Below the pieces are notes generated by a model. That model did not search any database and was not told the DNA's origin. It worked only from the letters and a program-made list of their open reading frames with translations. Shown piece after piece: positions 8,132 to 16,974 of a stretch of 64,000 bases of DNA (positions within the stretch are counted from its first letter, which is position 1; every line of letters starts with the position of its first letter). The stretch is from an uncultured Opitutia bacterium. GTDB taxonomy: Bacteria > Verrucomicrobiota > Verrucomicrobiia > Opitutales > Opitutaceae. The translations under genes and the position numbers were made by a program. The DNA lies in assembly GCA_903873805.1 (NCBI GenBank), contig CAIQQB010000186.1, forward strand, positions 1 to 64,000, written 5' to 3'.

Positions 8132-9328
8132 TTAGCCGGCGGCATCGAGCCCGGCCAGAAGGCGCTGCCAGTCGCGGACCGCGCGTTCGGCCCGGCCGTT
8201 GGCGGCGTCAAACGCGGCCGCGGCCCGGCCGAGGGCCGCGAGGCCGGCGGGATCGTCCCGCCAAGCATGCAGGGTTTGCGCCATGGGTCCGATGGCGTCG
8301 CGGGCGAACGCGCGCCCGAAGCCGCCCGCCTCGACCTGACGGGCGAGCTCGCACGCGGGAGGACCGAGGAAAAGGACCGGGCGGGCGGCCGCTGCGATGC
8401 CGTAGAGTTTGCTGGGAAAGACCAATTGTTCGCAGCTGGTCCGCAACGTCACCAGATGGACGTCCGCCGCCCCCAGGCTGGCGGCGAGCTGATCGCGCGG
8501 TTGGTGGGGGAGAAAACGGACGTTGTCCAAGCCGCGGCAGGCGGCGAGCGCTTCGAGCCGCGGGCGCTGCGCCCCGTCGCCGATGAACAGGAAGACGAAG
8601 CCCGGGTCCGCCCGGAGCGCCGCGGCGAGATCAAGGACCGGTTCGAGGTCGTGGACCCGGCCGAGGTTGCCGGAATAGGCCACGACGAAGCGGTCGGCGA
8701 CGCCCCAGGCGGTGCGCTGGGCCTGCACGGCGGCGGCGGACGCGGGGGCGAGGCCGGCGGGCGCCCAGTTGGGGCTGACGTGTATCCGGCTATCGGTGAC
8801 GCCGCGGGACCGGAGCAGGGCGGCCATGTCGGCGCCGAGGACCACGGCGGCGTCGGCCCGGCGCCACGCGCGGTCGCGCAGGAGGCGGAGCCAGCCGAGG
8901 CCGCGGGCGCCGAGGGCGAGCGGGAGTTCGGGGTAGATGTCCTGCACCCAGTGCACGACGCGGGCGCCGCGGAGGCGGGCGAGCGGGGCGGCGAGGGCGG
9001 CCAGCAGCGGCGGATCGGTCAGGAGGACCAGGGTGTCGCCGCGGCCCACGTCTCGACCCACGCGCCAGAGGGCGCCGAGACCGAAGGAGGCCCAGTCAAA
9101 GGCCCGGGGGAAGGCGCCGCGACCGCCGAGGCGGGGGCAGCGTACGCGGCGGATTTTCACGCCCCGGTGGGTTTCCCGCGTCGCGCGCGGGGCGGCGGTG
9201 GGCTGGCTGGTCAGTATGAGCACCGGGCGCCCGTCGGCGGCGAGCCCCCCAGCCAGGTCGGTCAGCAGCTGGGCGGTGGCCGGCTCCTCGGGCCAGTAGA
9301 ACCGATTGAGAAAGACGACGCGGTTCAT
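8132..9328 (-). CDS. GT4 family glycosyltransferase
   Basis: A 398-residue GT-B glycosyltransferase (MNRVVFLNRFYWPEEPATAQ). The N-terminal half has the acceptor-side DIYPELP segment (about 130), the C-terminal half starts VVAYSGNLGRVHDLEPVL (about 225) and includes FIGDGAQRPRLE and PSKLYGIAAAARPVLFLG, as in WbuB-like GT4 enzymes, though the usual E-x7-E is degraded. It probably adds one sugar to the lipid-linked repeat unit in the cytoplasm. Its ATG overlaps the stop of the upstream GT2 by 4 bp (ATGA). Confidence 0.85.
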   Translation of the reverse strand: MNRVVFLNRFYWPEEPATAQLLTDLAGGLAADGRPVLILTSQPTAAPRATRETHRGVKIRRVRCPRLGGRGAFPRAFDWASFGLGALWRVGRDVGRGDTLVLLTDPPLLAALAAPLARLRGARVVHWVQDIYPELPLALGARGLGWLRLLRDRAWRRADAAVVLGADMAALLRSRGVTDSRIHVSPNWAPAGLAPASAAAVQAQRTAWGVADRFVVAYSGNLGRVHDLEPVLDLAAALRADPGFVFLFIGDGAQRPRLEALAACRGLDNVRFLPHQPRDQLAASLGAADVHLVTLRTSCEQLVFPSKLYGIAAAARPVLFLGPPACELARQVEAGGFGRAFARDAIGPMAQTLHAWRDDPAGLAALGRAAAAFDAANGRAERAVRDWQRLLAGLDAAG

Positions 9329-10140
9329 GCGGACCGGCGCTGGCGTCGGATTTCGGCGGCGGCAAAACCCTCGTAGCGCGCGAGCAGGCGGCAATACCGC
9401 CAACCGGCGCCACCGTCGAGGAAGCCGCGCCGCAGAATATATTGGTAGGCGAAACGCAGGGCCGGGCGGCAGGGCAGCTCGTAGCTGAGCCGTTTGAGCG
9501 CGCGGCGCCGGGGCAGCGCGGCCGGGCTGAAGAGATCGCGCCAGGGAACGCCGCGGGCGTCGCGGAGATGGGCGGCGGCTTCGGCGCGCGCATAGCGGCG
9601 GTGTTTCTCGAGCCAAGCCGACTCACCGCCCGCGGAAAGGTCGTGCAGGTAGCTGGCGCGGAGGCGGCCGAGGCGCATGCCGGGGGCTTCGCGCTGGCCG
9701 TGCCCGACTTCGATAAACTCGAACTGCGGGGCGCGGACGAAGCGGGCCTGCCACGCGGGATAATCGGTGCAGTGGGGAATCCAGCGGCCCTCCCAGAGCA
9801 TCTTGGGCGCGACGTAGTAACCGTCGAGCTCGGCGGAAGCCGGGGCCGCGGAGGCGACGCGACACTCGGCGGCCAGCTCGGGCGTCATCTGCTCGTCCGC
9901 ATCCAGATGCAGGACCCACGGATGGCGGAACGGGATCTGGCGCTGGGCGTAGTTGCGTTGCTGGGCAAAGTTTTCGAACGGGTTGACGAACACGCGGGTG
10001 CCGGCGCTGCGGGCGAGATCGGCGGTGGCGTCGGTCGAGCCGGAGTCGAGCACGACGACGTCGTCGCAGCCGGCGAGGCCGGCGAGGCAGCCAGGCAGGT
10101 TGCGTTCCTCGTTGAGGGTGAGGATGACGACGGAGAACAT
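9325..10140 (-). CDS. GT2 family glycosyltransferase (WaaE/KdtX-like)
   Basis: A 271-residue GT-A enzyme: SVVILTLNEERNLPGCL at the N-terminus, VVVLDSGSTDAT (about 30) and the metal-binding HLDADEQ (about 78), then GYYVAPKMLWEGRWI. This arrangement is that of the WaaE/KdtX branch of GT2, which adds beta-linked hexoses to LPS cores or related glycans. The C-terminal third is basic with amphipathic stretches, suggesting membrane contact. It overlaps the next GT4 by 4 bp and lies 2 bp after the polymerase-like gene. Confidence 0.87.
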   Translation of the reverse strand: MFSVVILTLNEERNLPGCLAGLAGCDDVVVLDSGSTDATADLARSAGTRVFVNPFENFAQQRNYAQRQIPFRHPWVLHLDADEQMTPELAAECRVASAAPASAELDGYYVAPKMLWEGRWIPHCTDYPAWQARFVRAPQFEFIEVGHGQREAPGMRLGRLRASYLHDLSAGGESAWLEKHRRYARAEAAAHLRDARGVPWRDLFSPAALPRRRALKRLSYELPCRPALRFAYQYILRRGFLDGGAGWRYCRLLARYEGFAAAEIRRQRRSA

Positions 10141-10142
10141 GG

Positions 10143-11582
10143 TCAGGCCGTGGGGCCCCCGGACTTCCGGTCCAGGCGGGCGTAGGCGAGGGCGGCGAAG
10201 AACAGCGTCCAGAAGCCGATCAGGACGGCCCCGTTGGCAAACGGGAGCTCGACCCAGGCATAGAGTGCGACCAGGCCGCAGCCGAGGAGCGGGTAGCCGA
10301 CGAGGGGATGACGGAGCATGCGCCATCGCAGTCCGGCCAGCGGGACCAGCCCCATGAGGAGCAGGCAGGCGGTGCCGACGAAGCCCGTTTCGGCGACGGC
10401 CTGGAGCCAGTCGGAGTGCGCCTTGACGTAGCTGCTCTCATACTGGCGGTCGAGGAAGATGGAGCGAGGGCGGATCAGCATGAAGGCCGTGCCGTAGCTC
10501 TCGAGCCCCCAGCCGAAGGCGGGTTGCTGCATGGCGAGCGTCCAGGTGTCACGATAGAGCCGTTCGCGTCCGGCGAGGAGCGACTCGTGGGCGGCGAGGG
10601 CCTCGCGGGTGTCGGCGACGCGTTCGGTGATGGAGCGGTGGGCGAGCCAGCCGACGGCGCCGATGGTCGCGCTGCCCAGCAGCAGCACGGCGAGGATGGG
10701 CGGCCAGGCGGCGCGGCCCTGCGCGCGGCGGGCGTCCGCGATGTGCCACAGGGCCTGGCCGGTGGCGATCGTGGCGACGACGACGGCGAGGGCGGTGGCC
10801 GAGCGCGAGGCGCTGACCGGGGCGCTGGCGGCGATGAAGATGGCGGCGGCGAGGGCGGCGGTGAACGGCGAATGCCAGAGATCGCGGGCGCGGGGCAGGA
10901 TCCGGCGGGCGGAGTGGAAAAGCAGCCCGATGGTGACGGCGAGGAACAGCACCATGAAGGCGCCCCAATGGTTGTAGTAGATGAACGTGGCGAAGTAGCG
11001 GGGATTGGGCGACGTCGAGAGGCCGAAGTAGAAGCCCCGGCCGAGCAGTTTTTGCACCGTGCCGAAGATCGCCAGCACGAGAGTGTTGAGGGCGGCGGCG
11101 AGAAACAGGAGGCGGAGCGGGCGCCGGTGGCGCACCACCAGCCAGAGATTGAAGGCGGAAAGATAGGCGCCGGCAGTGAAGGCCCAGGTCGCGAAGGTGA
11201 GGGCGGGATTGACGGTGCTCGGCAGCGTGGGGTGGGCCGCCCCGAGATGCACCAGCAGCGGCTGGCCCTCGATCGTGATGGGCTGGAAGCTCGGGTTCAG
11301 GCAGCTGGCGAGGGTGAGCGCCCCGAAAATCACCCACGGCAGCAGCGCCCAGGCACGGCAGCGGGCGTCACGCCCGCGCTCTCCGGACTGGAACAGCGCG
11401 GCCACCGTGAGGAGGATGCCGCCGGCACCCCAGAGGGCGATGACCGTGCGGGCCCAGCCGATATTGCCGCCAAACACCCAGCTCGCAAACAACAGCATCA
11501 GCCCGGTGTGCCACAAGGCGAGCTTCTCGAGGTTGGGTCCGGCGGGTGCGGGCCGGGCGGGGGACGAAGGGGCGTGGTTCAT
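10143..11582 (-). CDS. O-antigen ligase/polymerase family membrane protein (Wzy_C)
   Basis: A 479-residue protein with about 11-12 hydrophobic helices. The signature AHSDWLQAVAETGFVG (about residue 390) matches the H-x-D-x-LQ-x3-E-G pattern of the large periplasmic loop of WaaL/Wzy-type proteins (PF04932 family). These enzymes polymerise undecaprenyl-linked repeat units or ligate a polysaccharide to its lipid anchor on the periplasmic face. It overlaps the preceding GT4 stop by 4 bp. Which of ligase or polymerase applies is open, because a second polymerase-like protein is encoded at 19003. Confidence 0.85.
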   Translation of the reverse strand: MNHAPSSPARPAPAGPNLEKLALWHTGLMLLFASWVFGGNIGWARTVIALWGAGGILLTVAALFQSGERGRDARCRAWALLPWVIFGALTLASCLNPSFQPITIEGQPLLVHLGAAHPTLPSTVNPALTFATWAFTAGAYLSAFNLWLVVRHRRPLRLLFLAAALNTLVLAIFGTVQKLLGRGFYFGLSTSPNPRYFATFIYYNHWGAFMVLFLAVTIGLLFHSARRILPRARDLWHSPFTAALAAAIFIAASAPVSASRSATALAVVVATIATGQALWHIADARRAQGRAAWPPILAVLLLGSATIGAVGWLAHRSITERVADTREALAAHESLLAGRERLYRDTWTLAMQQPAFGWGLESYGTAFMLIRPRSIFLDRQYESSYVKAHSDWLQAVAETGFVGTACLLLMGLVPLAGLRWRMLRHPLVGYPLLGCGLVALYAWVELPFANGAVLIGFWTLFFAALAYARLDRKSGGPTA

Positions 11583-12751
11583 CGGCGGGTGCGCAACTCC
11601 GAGTAAAAGGCCGCGAGGGTGCCGGCGGATTTTTTCCACGAATAATCGCGCAGCGCCCAGGCGCGGGCGCGCCGGCCGCGTTCCTGTAGGACGGCCGGGC
11701 CCTCCGTCAGGAGCGCGGTGAGGGCGGCCCCAAAGCCATACCACGGAACGCAGCGGCCCGCGCCCTCCGCCTCCAGTCCCTGCCACGGGCTCGTCTCGGT
11801 CGCCAACACCGGCAGACTCCGGGCCATGGCTTCGGCTACAACGAGCCCGAAATTTTCGGTGTGGGAGGGCAGCAGGAACAATGTGGCCGCCGCATAAGGC
11901 GGCAATTGGTCCGTGCCATCGAAGACCGCGACCCGGTCCTGCAGGCCGGCGCGGCGGACATAGGCCTGGAGCTGCGGGACGGAGTATTGCTCGGGGATTC
12001 CGACGAGGAGCAGCAGCCAGTCCCGGGGGGCGCACGCGGCCCAGAGATCGATCAGCTCCAGCGGGCGTTTCATGACGTGAAAACGCGAATGGAACAGCGC
12101 GGCGGGACGCCGCCGGAGCTCCGGCCAGCGCTCCTGCCAGTGGGCGGCGGCAGCGGCGTTATCGGCCTCCGGAACCGCGGCGACGCCGTTGGGCGCCAGG
12201 CAGACCGGCTGGGTGAAACCAAGGCGGCGGATGTCGTTGGCCTCGCCCGCACTGGTCGCGTGCCAGCCGGCGGCCCCGGCGAGCGCGCCCGGGTGGATGA
12301 AGTGGTCGGCGAGCGCCTTTTTCCACCGCCGGTGCGACCAGGCCCAGGGACTCATCATGCCCCGGGGCGAGATGACCAGCGGCACGCCGGTGCGCCGGGC
12401 GGCCTCGTGCGCATAATGCAGCGGGCGCAGCCAGAGGCCGTGGTGGTGGACAATCTCGGGCGCGGAATCGCGCAGGTGCCGTCGCAGCGGTGCGGAGGGG
12501 GCGAGGGCCGCCGGCCATTCCCGGGCAAACGTGCGCACGGTCAGGTTCCCCTCGGCCACCGCCTCGCCGACGGCGCCGACGGCGGTGGTCAGGAGTTCCA
12601 CGGTGTGGCCGGCGGCGGCCTGGGCGGTGGAGAGGCCGCGCACCGAGCGGGACGGTCCGCCATGCCGGGCCTCCAGGCTGGCAACGATCTGGGTCAGTCG
12701 CAACGGGGCCGGTCCGGCAGCGGGCGGGGTGGGTTCGGCGGATCCGGTCAT
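11579..12751 (-). CDS. GT4 family glycosyltransferase
   Basis: A 390-residue GT-B enzyme. The N-terminal Rossmann half starts LRLTQIVASLEARHGGPSRSVRGL, a pattern of GT4 proteins; HHHGLW (about 115) and SPRGMMSPWAW follow; the nucleotide-sugar half has FHSRFHVMKRPLELI (about 235) and SHTENFGLVVAEAM, the E-x7-E motif (about 315). Expected to extend the glycan repeat in the cytoplasm. It overlaps both neighbours by 4 bp, strong evidence of translational coupling. Donor and linkage are unknown. Confidence 0.87.
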   Translation of the reverse strand: MTGSAEPTPPAAGPAPLRLTQIVASLEARHGGPSRSVRGLSTAQAAAGHTVELLTTAVGAVGEAVAEGNLTVRTFAREWPAALAPSAPLRRHLRDSAPEIVHHHGLWLRPLHYAHEAARRTGVPLVISPRGMMSPWAWSHRRWKKALADHFIHPGALAGAAGWHATSAGEANDIRRLGFTQPVCLAPNGVAAVPEADNAAAAAHWQERWPELRRRPAALFHSRFHVMKRPLELIDLWAACAPRDWLLLLVGIPEQYSVPQLQAYVRRAGLQDRVAVFDGTDQLPPYAAATLFLLPSHTENFGLVVAEAMARSLPVLATETSPWQGLEAEGAGRCVPWYGFGAALTALLTEGPAVLQERGRRARAWALRDYSWKKSAGTLAAFYSELRTRR

Positions 12752-14043
12752 GAGCGGAAACGCAGCAGCAGCGTGAAATGAACCGTGACAAGTGTGATCA
12801 CCATCTGGACGGCAGCCAGCCCGGCCAGCGGCTGCCAGCGGAACCGGGTCTGCGGGGCGGACGGCAGCAGCAGGACCAGCCACCAGATGAGAAAGATTAG
12901 GATGGGCGGCTCGAAGTAGCGTTGAAAAGCCAGCCGGTTGAGGGCCGTGCTCAGGGCCCAGCCGAGAAAGGCCAGGGCCCAGATCCGCGCGCGGGCGGGT
13001 GCGGCTTCGCGCAGCCGCAGCGCCATCGCGCCCAGTAGGGCGCCGCCGAGGACGGCCCCGGCAGTGATCAGCAGCGAGCGCTCCGCGACGGCGGGAGTGG
13101 CCTCGACCAACCGCCAGAAGTAGCCGCCCCAGCGTCCCGCAGCGACATCCTGGGTGGTGGGCGAGGCCAACGCGAGGAGCAGCCCCACGGCCGCCCCGCC
13201 TGCGACCCAGCCCGAGCGCAGCAGCCGGACCGCCTCGGCCGGCGTTGCCAGCGTCAGCAGATAGGGAAGGCCAAGCGGACCGTAGACGCAGAGCAGGCAG
13301 GCGAGGGGGGCGAGGGTGATCCCCCCGGTGTGGACGGTCGCCCATTCGGGCGGGACCGGGCCGCCCCAGGAGAGAAACAGCCAGGCGCCGACGGCCAGCA
13401 GCGTCAGGAGCGCGGGGCCGCGGCGAAATAGTATCGATAATATGGATACAGTAGACCGGGGATCGGCCGGGGCGTCCAGCCAGGCTCCGGCGGCCAGCGG
13501 CAGCAGCAGCCAGCCGTGGATCTGGCGCAGCCAGCACGCGAGCGCCGCAGCCAGGCCGGCCCGGTGCAGCCGTGCGGTGCCGGCGCCGGGGATGAGCGTG
13601 AGCGCGATGGCCATGAAGAGCAGCGCGGGATTGTCGGTCACCACCCAGGAGGCGGACTTGACGAAGAAGTTGGAGGTGGCCAGCGGGAGCACCGCGGCCG
13701 CGGCGAGCCAGGCCGGACCGGAACTGAAGCGGGTGGCCAACCAGGCGAGCAGGCCGGCGCTGAGGCCCCAGGTGATCAGCCGCAGCTCCCACAGGTGCAC
13801 CCCGGCGACGCGGGTGAATCCGGCGAGGAAATAAGGGTAGCCGGGGCTGACGGCGGAGGTGGTGTCGGTGTGCAGATTGATGGCCGGCCAGTGCGGGGCG
13901 ATCCGGGCGATGGCGGTCACATAAAAGGCGCGCTCGTCGCCGTCGAAGTTCCACCCGTCAGCCGAAAAGATCAGCGGTCCGCAGATCAGGGCGAAGAGGC
14001 CGAGCAGGGCCCAGCGGAACCGGCATGAGGTGGCGGTGCTCAC
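12748..14043 (-). CDS. Multi-spanning membrane protein, GT39/GT83-like candidate glycosyltransferase
   Basis: A 431-residue protein with about 10-12 predicted helices. After the first helix comes DGWNFDGDERAFYVTA, an acidic periplasmic loop reminiscent of the first-loop Asp/Glu of GT-C enzymes such as ArnT/PMT. The start is GTG at 14043, which overlaps the preceding acetyltransferase stop as GTGA; the longer upstream frame is antisense-like and rejected. If GT-C, it would transfer sugars from polyprenyl-phosphate sugars in the periplasm. No fully diagnostic motif is seen, so this remains a candidate. Confidence 0.6.
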   Translation of the reverse strand: MSTATSCRFRWALLGLFALICGPLIFSADGWNFDGDERAFYVTAIARIAPHWPAINLHTDTTSAVSPGYPYFLAGFTRVAGVHLWELRLITWGLSAGLLAWLATRFSSGPAWLAAAAVLPLATSNFFVKSASWVVTDNPALLFMAIALTLIPGAGTARLHRAGLAAALACWLRQIHGWLLLPLAAGAWLDAPADPRSTVSILSILFRRGPALLTLLAVGAWLFLSWGGPVPPEWATVHTGGITLAPLACLLCVYGPLGLPYLLTLATPAEAVRLLRSGWVAGGAAVGLLLALASPTTQDVAAGRWGGYFWRLVEATPAVAERSLLITAGAVLGGALLGAMALRLREAAPARARIWALAFLGWALSTALNRLAFQRYFEPPILIFLIWWLVLLLPSAPQTRFRWQPLAGLAAVQMVITLVTVHFTLLLRFRS

Positions 14044-14603
14044 CGGGGCTGCGGCCGGGGCTTGAGCGGCCGGCAGGGCTGGCCGGCGCAAACCATCGCC
14101 TCGGGCTGGTCCTTCACCACCACGGCCCGGGCGCCGATGACGCAGAGCTCGCCGATGGTGACGCCGGGGCCGACAAAGACTTCGGCGCCCAGCCACGCGT
14201 TGGCGCCGATGGTGATGGGCCGGGTGACCAGCGGCATCGACCATTGGGTGTAGTCGTGCGTGCCGGTGCAGAGATGGCATCCTTGAGAGACGTTGGCGCC
14301 GCGGCCGAGAGTGATGGGCGCCGGATTATAGACCAAGACCTCCCGGCCGAGCATGGTGCGCGGGGCGAGCTTGAGCCGCCAGGGAAACAGCACGCGCACG
14401 GTCGGAAACACCACGACCTGGCCGGGGGCGGAAATGTCGGCCCCGAACAGGCGCAGCAGCCAGGCGCGCCAGGCGTGCAGCGGCCGCGGGCTCCAGCGGA
14501 ACAGGGTGGACTGCACCGCGGCCCAGAGCCAGCGCCGCAGGACTTCGCGCCGCGGATACGGCGTCACGCAGCCCTGGCCGAGATAGGGGGATTCTTCAGA
14601 CAT
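14040..14603 (-). CDS. WcaF-like acetyltransferase (left-handed beta-helix)
   Basis: A 187-residue protein with a hydrophobic/basic N-terminus (residues 20-55), then hexapeptide repeats from about residue 57: VVVFPTVRV, ITLGRGANVSQGC, then CTGTHDYTQWSMPLVTRPITIGANAWLGAEVFVGPGVTIG and VIGARAVVVKD, the typical left-handed beta-helix acyltransferase core with catalytic His in GTHDY. It resembles the colanic acid O-acetyltransferase WcaF family, acetylating a sugar of the repeat unit from acetyl-CoA. Eight bases separate it from the preceding GT4. Confidence 0.88.
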   Translation of the reverse strand: MSEESPYLGQGCVTPYPRREVLRRWLWAAVQSTLFRWSPRPLHAWRAWLLRLFGADISAPGQVVVFPTVRVLFPWRLKLAPRTMLGREVLVYNPAPITLGRGANVSQGCHLCTGTHDYTQWSMPLVTRPITIGANAWLGAEVFVGPGVTIGELCVIGARAVVVKDQPEAMVCAGQPCRPLKPRPQPR

Positions 14604-14611
14604 GCGGCAGG

Positions 14612-15775
14612 TTAAAGGACCGCGCTGGCGTGGTCGAGCGGAGAGAGCAGTGAGGCGAAGTCCGCCAGCAGCCGGTCGGCGAAGACCGGAAAGTCGTACC
14701 GGCGAACATCAGACTGGCCCTGGGCGGCGAGACGGAGGCGTTGGTCAGGATCGTAAACGAGCGCCGCGAGCCGGTCGGCCAGCCGGTCGGGAGCGTCCGG
14801 AGCCGTATGGTCGAAAACGAGCCCGTTGGCGCCCTCGTGCACAAAATCGCGGAAGCAGGCGAGGTCGGACACGACCGGGGCCGCGCCGGCCGCCATCGCC
14901 TCGGCGACGGCGACGCCGAACGTCTCGCCTTGGGCGGCGAGGCTGGGATAGCAGAACACATCGATCTCGCGATAGCGCCGGGCGAGTGCGGCTTCGTCAA
15001 AAGTGGCGTCGGCCACGGTAAACCGGTCGGCCGGCAAGCACTGGGCGAGACGGGCGGCCAGCCCGTCGCGGTAAGCGGGGCCGGAGCCACCGCGGGCGAC
15101 ATCGACGGGGCCGGACAGCAGGACGCGCCAGGGCGGCAGGGGCCGGGCGGCGAGACGGGCGCAGGCTTCGACGAACAGGTCGAGCCCCTTTTCCCGGTGC
15201 AGCCGGCCGACGTAGCCGAGCACGGTTTTGTTGCCGGGCACGGGGCGGGGCGGGAGTGCGAGGCCGTCCCAGGCGATGGGATAGCCGAAGATCCGGGTCA
15301 CGCCGGCGAGCGCGGGGTTTTCCGCGAGCACGCGATCGCGCACCGGCGTGCTGGTGGCGAGCACGCGCGCGAGGCCGCGGTAGAGGCGGAACTGGCCCTT
15401 CGGCATGCGGCCGGGCATGACGACGACGCGGCCGGCGGCGGGGCGGGAGCGCGCCAGCCAGCAGGGTAGCGTCACGGCGTTGACCACGGTGAGATCGGCG
15501 GCGGGCAGCGCCGCCTGTACCCGCAAGCTCCAGCGCAGATCGAGCGCCAGATTCTGCCAAAGTTTCCGCCGGTGATCGAAGCCCGGCAGCCGGAGATGCT
15601 GCACGCCCCCGATCGTCTCGCGGTCGGACCAGCCCGGCCAGCGCCGTGAAATCACCGTGACCGCGTGGCCGCGGGTGGCGAACTCGGTGGCGAGCCGGTG
15701 CCAGGATTTCTCGGTCGCCCCGCCGGCCGCGGGCGGGACCGGGAGGAAAAAGCCCATGACGATGTTGATCTTCAT
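14612..15775 (-). CDS. GT4 family glycosyltransferase
   Basis: A 387-residue GT-B protein: MKINIVMGFFLPVPPAAGGATEK at the N-terminus, with a Gly-rich acceptor-side loop; the C-terminal half holds VLGYVGRLHREKGLDLFVEA (about 195), the nucleotide-sugar phosphate site, and GETFGVAVAEAMAAGAAPV (about 300), the E-x7-E motif. Role: transfer of a nucleotide-activated sugar to the growing repeat unit. Start ATG overlaps the stop of the upstream GT4 by 4 bp. Confidence 0.88.
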   Translation of the reverse strand: MKINIVMGFFLPVPPAAGGATEKSWHRLATEFATRGHAVTVISRRWPGWSDRETIGGVQHLRLPGFDHRRKLWQNLALDLRWSLRVQAALPAADLTVVNAVTLPCWLARSRPAAGRVVVMPGRMPKGQFRLYRGLARVLATSTPVRDRVLAENPALAGVTRIFGYPIAWDGLALPPRPVPGNKTVLGYVGRLHREKGLDLFVEACARLAARPLPPWRVLLSGPVDVARGGSGPAYRDGLAARLAQCLPADRFTVADATFDEAALARRYREIDVFCYPSLAAQGETFGVAVAEAMAAGAAPVVSDLACFRDFVHEGANGLVFDHTAPDAPDRLADRLAALVYDPDQRLRLAAQGQSDVRRYDFPVFADRLLADFASLLSPLDHASAVL

Positions 15776-16974
15776 GCCCGGGTGACGGCGGCGACGGCGG
15801 CCTGCAGGCCGGCGGCGGCGGACGCGTAGGTGTAACCCGCGATGCGCCCGGCGATCCGGGAGCGGAGGGGCGCGGGATCCGCGGCGAGCGCGGCGGCGAG
15901 CTGGGACTGCAGGTGCGCATGGTCGCCGGCGCGGAAAACCCAGCCGGTCTCCCCCTCGGTCACCAGATCGCGCTGGCAGCCGACGCGGTGGCTGACGAGG
16001 CAGGGCACGCCGAGGTGCATGGCCTCGTTGACGGCAAGCCCCCAGGTTTCGTAGAGGCCGAGGGAAGGCAGGACGAAGAGATCGGCGAGCAGGTAGCGGG
16101 CGGGCATCGCGCTCTGGTTGGCAAACGGCAGGATGTGCACGGTGCCGGGCGGCGCGGCCTGCGCGGCCTCGATCAGGGCGGCCTTTTCCGCGCCGTCGCC
16201 GACGAACACGAGGGAAGTGTCGCGGGGGGCAAGGGCCAGAAACGCGGCGAGGAGGGCGCGGGGCTGTTTCTCCGGATGAAACTTGCCGGCAAAGAGCATG
16301 ACCCGGGTGGCGGGCGCGAGTCCGAGCTCGGTTCGCAGTGCGGCGGCGGCGGTCCGATGGTCCAAACGTGTCGAATCGAAAAGGGAGGTGTCGACCGCGT
16401 GCGGGGCGAAGTGCAACTTGCCCTCGGGCACGCCGAACGTCCGGAAATAATCCCGGTTGGCCTGGCCGACAAAAGTGACGGCGGCGAACTGCCGGAAGAC
16501 CCAGGCCAGCATCCACCGTTTCAGCAGTCCGAGCGGCGGCTGATCAATGAGGTGCGAGTCGCCGCGGAAGATGAGCGGCAGGCGCTGGCGGCGCGCCCAG
16601 GCGAGAAAGCCCAGGTGCGTGCGGTAGCGGTAGCCGAAGACCAGGGCGGCGTCGGGGCGCCAGGCGGCGACCCGGGCGGCGAGTTCCGGATTGTCGAGCC
16701 CGCCGAAGTGTTCGGTGCCGGGCCGGCGGGAGCGGTTCGGGACAAACTCGTGGGCGTAGCCGGAGAGCAGATCCACGTCCCAGGCGAACGTGGTGCCGAA
16801 GCGCGGATCGGTCCGGGCGGTGACGCCGAAATCCCAGAGGTAGAAGACCCGCAGCTCCAGCGCGGTGTGGGCGGCGAGCCAGCGGAACCACGGGCTGTAA
16901 TACTGCGTGGGGTGCGAGAGCACGACAGCAAGACGGCACCGCGGGCCGGAGGGGATCGCGTTATCCGCCGGCAT
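15772..16974 (-). CDS. GT4 family glycosyltransferase
   Basis: A 400-residue GT-B protein. N-terminus: LAVVLSHPTQYYSPWFRWLA, a pattern typical of a distinct GT4 subgroup. Later features are FGYRYRTHLGFLAWARR, FRGDSHL, VMLFAGKFHPEKQPRALL (about 225) and LYETWGLAVNEAMHLGVPC, the E-x7-E motif (about 310). The ATG lies 14 bp inside the end of the preceding membrane protein gene. Sugar specificity is not readable. Confidence 0.87.
   Translation of the reverse strand: MPADNAIPSGPRCRLAVVLSHPTQYYSPWFRWLAAHTALELRVFYLWDFGVTARTDPRFGTTFAWDVDLLSGYAHEFVPNRSRRPGTEHFGGLDNPELAARVAAWRPDAALVFGYRYRTHLGFLAWARRQRLPLIFRGDSHLIDQPPLGLLKRWMLAWVFRQFAAVTFVGQANRDYFRTFGVPEGKLHFAPHAVDTSLFDSTRLDHRTAAAALRTELGLAPATRVMLFAGKFHPEKQPRALLAAFLALAPRDTSLVFVGDGAEKAALIEAAQAAPPGTVHILPFANQSAMPARYLLADLFVLPSLGLYETWGLAVNEAMHLGVPCLVSHRVGCQRDLVTEGETGWVFRAGDHAHLQSQLAAALAADPAPLRSRIAGRIAGYTYASAAAGLQAAVAAVTRA

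Noticed and set aside
11579-13954. 791-codon frame as a single large protein
   Set aside because: Only the part from 12751 is glycosyltransferase; the upstream part is out of frame with the real membrane protein gene 12748-14043.
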